A DNA stretch of 64,000 nucleotides from an uncultured Bacteroidia bacterium (GTDB taxonomy: Bacteria > Bacteroidota > Bacteroidia > Bacteroidales > Prolixibacteraceae), in contig CAIXCY010000060.1 in NCBI GenBank assembly GCA_903918045.1, forward strand, positions 18,532-82,531. The letters run 5' to 3'. Positions within the stretch are counted from its first letter, which is position 1. Every line of letters begins with the position of its first letter. A model generated the notes under the pieces. That model was not told the origin of the DNA, made no database searches, and saw nothing but the letters and a program-made list of their open reading frames with translations. Below are positions 62,079-64,000 of this stretch, one piece after another. The position numbers and the translations under genes were made by a program.

Positions 62079-62717
62079 TTATCTCAAGGGGGTGTGACTG
62101 AAATATTTTCCATCGATTAGTTTAAATCCAATTTTCTCGAGATAGTTGTTATGTTCCTTACTTTGAGGTTCGATATAGAATTGGCTAAAACCTAAAAAAT
62201 CGATACAGCGAAGTTCGCACTGGTAAAATGTTCTGGCCAGTTGTGAGTTACGATGTTTTGGAACCATGTAATCGATACAAATCTTTAAAGTCTGCTCGTC
62301 TCTTATCTCTGCGATAATCAGACCGACAGTTTCCATGTTCGAATATAAAAGTGCAACAAGGAACTCTTCTTCTATGGTAAAGTCGAAACGGGGGAAATAT
62401 TTGGAGATATCTTTCCGGTAATAATTAAGAAAATAGTTTAAAAAATGGTCATCCCGGTCAGGTATTAATATTACCTCGATAGATCTGTTTTTTTCGATTT
62501 CCTGACGATACCTATAGATGTTTATCAATACAGCCACAAGAGCAAATCCGGCAAGAAAAAAAGATTTTACGATTAAACCTCCAATGACAAATCCTACGAT
62601 GACCAGAATATAATTTGGCCACCCTTTCAGACCTGGTTTAACCCAGAAACTTCCGGACACCAAAACCAGGGCTAAACAACCATAAAACAAACTAAGATAG
62701 GTATAATTCATTTCCAT
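62079..62717 (-). CDS. Membrane-anchored GNAT-like protein
   Basis: A 212-residue protein from ATG 62717; frames further out need TTG. About three N-terminal helices (residues 3-75) are followed by a soluble part with a GNAT-like pattern (VALLYSNMETVGLIIAEIRDEQTLKICIDYMVPKHRNSQLARTFYQCE and the typical late segment NNYLEKIGFKLIDGKYF). The acetyl-CoA loop is poorly conserved, so the activity is uncertain. The function is unknown. It stands alone, divergent from another small membrane protein. Confidence 0.7.
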   Translation of the reverse strand: MEMNYTYLSLFYGCLALVLVSGSFWVKPGLKGWPNYILVIVGFVIGGLIVKSFFLAGFALVAVLINIYRYRQEIEKNRSIEVILIPDRDDHFLNYFLNYYRKDISKYFPRFDFTIEEEFLVALLYSNMETVGLIIAEIRDEQTLKICIDYMVPKHRNSQLARTFYQCELRCIDFLGFSQFYIEPQSKEHNNYLEKIGFKLIDGKYFSHTPLR

Positions 62718-62843
62718 ACTATACCCGAACAAAGAAAACCCGTTTTTGTTTAGTCAGGCAATACCAAAGATGAAATGAGTGTTCAGATTAATTTGGCACG
62801 CAACTTTTAACGAATCAGATTATCGAATAACCTGCAATCTTAG

Positions 62844-62851
62844 TACATTTG
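62844..62851 (+). promoter_or_regulatory. -7 box directly before a start codon
   Basis: TACATTTG, exact TAnnTTTG match, ends only 5 bp before ATG 62857, so the transcript may have almost no leader. Confidence 0.4.
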
Positions 62852-62856
62852 TATTG

Positions 62857-63363
62857 ATGGAGTATATCCTTAAAATAGTAAGTGTTTTTATAGTTGCCAG
62901 CTTAAAATATTTCTGGGCATCTCCCTATTCATTTGGACTCAAGCTCAACGAATGGGAGACTCTTTTTATTATGGAAATGGGGGGAATCCTGGGGTTCATG
63001 TTTTATTACTATTCTTTTGGATTTTTGTTTAAGGAGTTGAAATTGCTTTGGCCGGTCGTTTACAATTTTACCCCTGTAATATTTAAAGTCAGGTTTGAAA
63101 TGTGGTTAATCCGACATCGCTTTAAACGTTTTAACGCGAGAAAATTTACAAAAAGAAATAAAATTATTGTAAATATGCGCAGGCGCTTCGGTATTTGGGG
63201 TCTTGTAATCTTATCTCCTGTAATTCTTTCCATTCCGGTTGGGGCCTTGCTTGGGAATAAGTATTTCAGGCATAATCATCACTTTATTCGCTATATGATT
63301 CTATCCATTTTCATTTGGGGAGTTATCTCAGTCGCCTTTTTCAGTACTTTTATGCACCATTAG
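62857..63363 (+). CDS. Hypothetical membrane protein, 168 residues
   Basis: A small protein starting MEYILKIVSVFIVASLKYFWASPYSFGL. Three to four hydrophobic stretches (about 3-20, 38-60, 105-125 and 145-165) surround a very basic central segment (KVRFEMWLIRHRFKRFNARKFTKRNKIIVNMRRRFG), likely on the cytoplasmic side. The ending resembles small SNARE-associated/DedA-like membrane proteins only loosely (FGIWGLVILSPVILSIPVGALLG). The longer frame from 62779 is unlikely because a -7 box overlaps it. Function unknown. Its stop overlaps the stop of the converging gene by 4 bp. Confidence 0.7.
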   Translation: MEYILKIVSVFIVASLKYFWASPYSFGLKLNEWETLFIMEMGGILGFMFYYYSFGFLFKELKLLWPVVYNFTPVIFKVRFEMWLIRHRFKRFNARKFTKRNKIIVNMRRRFGIWGLVILSPVILSIPVGALLGNKYFRHNHHFIRYMILSIFIWGVISVAFFSTFMHH

Positions 63364-63890
63364 GAGCGGAGCATCCGAAGCAGTTTTTCCGATCGGTTTC
63401 TAAATCCTACAGAACCACCCTCATCCAATAAATTCTCAATTACCGATATTAGTTCGCATTTTAAATCGGGTAATTGTTGGGAGATGTTGAATAAAACCTG
63501 CAATGCATTTACACGCACAGCCGGAGGTTCTGAGGGGGTAAGCAGCTCAAAGCACCGGTTCACACAAACGCCAAGATAGTGTTCAGGGATTGAAACGCGG
63601 CTGAGAATCCGCGTAAAATGCCGTTTTAACGAACTATTCATGGTAGTTATCAACCCATTAATGATTTCCGGGATTCTATCCATAATCAATTCAGGGTAAT
63701 CTTCTGAGGCGCTGTCAATAATCCATGCTGAGCGCCACGACAGTCTCCGGTCATCTGAGAAAATAAACTCAAATAGCTTTTTAAATAACCTGTCGTCAGT
63801 GATTACTGCTCTCTTCCACAGGTCAAGCTCGCCTATTCCAACCGAATAAATCTCTTCCTTTAACTTGCTATAATCAATCCTGTCTTGCAT
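63360..63890 (-). CDS. Helical-repeat (HEAT-like) hypothetical protein
   Basis: A 176-residue soluble protein from ATG 63890 (MQDRIDYSKLKEEIYSVGIG); ATG 63911 adds seven residues. The sequence is almost all helices in pairs of about 35-40 residues (WRSAWIIDSASEDYPELIMDRIPEIINGL, VRVNALQVLFNISQQLPDLKCELISVIENLL), typical of HEAT-like repeats and of protein-binding scaffolds. No catalytic motif is seen. It overlaps the end of the partial gene to its right by 17 bp, so the two are probably translated together. Confidence 0.75.
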   Translation of the reverse strand: MQDRIDYSKLKEEIYSVGIGELDLWKRAVITDDRLFKKLFEFIFSDDRRLSWRSAWIIDSASEDYPELIMDRIPEIINGLITTMNSSLKRHFTRILSRVSIPEHYLGVCVNRCFELLTPSEPPAVRVNALQVLFNISQQLPDLKCELISVIENLLDEGGSVGFRNRSEKLLRMLRS

Positions 63891-63999
63891 TTCTATCCCT
63901 GAGATAGTCATAAAATACTAATTGTGATTTCACGGGAGCGTTTTCCCCCTGACTTTTGATCACATTATTTAAATCGTTATCCAGAATCCTGGCGGCGGT
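63874..63999 (-). CDS. C-terminal end of an unidentified gene entering from the right edge
   Basis: On the - strand the frame is open from the window edge for 41 codons to a TGA at 63874-63876. It ends AARILDNDLNNVI ... VKSQLVFYDYLRDR and a short basic tail. Composition and the 17-bp overlap with the next start look like real coding sequence. I cannot name the family from this piece. Confidence 0.6.
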   Translation of the reverse strand, partial: TAARILDNDLNNVIKSQGENAPVKSQLVFYDYLRDRNARQD

Positions 64000-64000
64000 A

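Noticed and set aside
1..64000. tRNA, rRNA or CRISPR content
   Set aside because: I looked for T-loop strings such as GGTTCGAATCC, rRNA-like stretches and regularly spaced long repeats and saw none. A covariance search could still find a small RNA that I missed.

Overview
This window looks like chromosomal DNA of a free-living member of the Bacteroidota, probably class Bacteroidia and of the Bacteroidales/Marinilabiliales type. The evidence is a complete SusC/SusD/SusE-F starch locus, a secreted amylase with a type IX secretion C-terminal sorting domain, a giant propeller-type hybrid sensor kinase, weak Shine-Dalgarno signals, and many matches to the Bacteroidota promoter (TTG, about 19 bp, TAnnTTTG). 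I found no rRNA, tRNA or CRISPR. Mobile DNA is limited to one single-domain Y1 (IS200-like) transposase and one toxin-antitoxin remnant.

Layout. 0-1.7 kb: the end of a glycogen branching enzyme gene and a PfkB-type sugar kinase. 1.8-9.3 kb: a B12-binding radical SAM protein, divergent from a three-gene AmmeMemoRadiSam operon (Memo-AMMECR1 fusion, membrane protein related to spermidine synthase, radical SAM enzyme). 9.3-13.6 kb: a PH-like membrane protein, aroB-aroA of the shikimate pathway, and an MgtC/DUF4010 membrane protein. 13.7-18.6 kb: a 1403-residue hybrid histidine kinase without a DNA-binding output domain, followed by a stand-alone receiver that looks like a copy of its last domain. 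18.6-37.3 kb: a maltodextrin/starch locus. 37.3-42 kb: a phosphate block (Pit transporter, DUF47/PhoU-like partner, membrane coiled-coil protein, PhoR- and PhoB-like pair). 42-64 kb: mostly housekeeping and single genes: rpoN, asnS, a HAD hydrolase, a DUF3089 lipoprotein, an ECF sigma cluster, transporters and oxidoreductases, a ROK glucokinase, a broken antitoxin with an intact ParE toxin, sixA, osmC, ribE, a dipeptidase, a DUF2975/XRE pair, a HU-SPOR protein, galE, rfbB and several hypothetical genes.

How the starch genes work together (family knowledge plus inference). The T9SS-secreted GH13 enzyme cuts starch outside the cell. SusE/F-like lipoproteins and SusD bind fragments and SusC imports them. 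A SusA-like GH13 enzyme trims them in the periplasm. An MFS carrier takes maltose into the cytoplasm, where GH65 maltose phosphorylase and beta-phosphoglucomutase give glucose plus glucose 6-phosphate. The ROK kinase at 52.4 kb could phosphorylate the free glucose. A LacI-family regulator sits between the two divergent arms, and the same perfect 12-bp palindrome (GCAAACGTTTGC) lies on both sides of its gene.

Least explained items: the AmmeMemoRadiSam operon with export signals on two proteins, the LacI double operator, three intergenic arrays of short-period repeats that are inverted copies of each other, three TGTAAATATTTT copies in front of the stand-alone receiver gene, and the antitoxin interrupted by a TAG codon.
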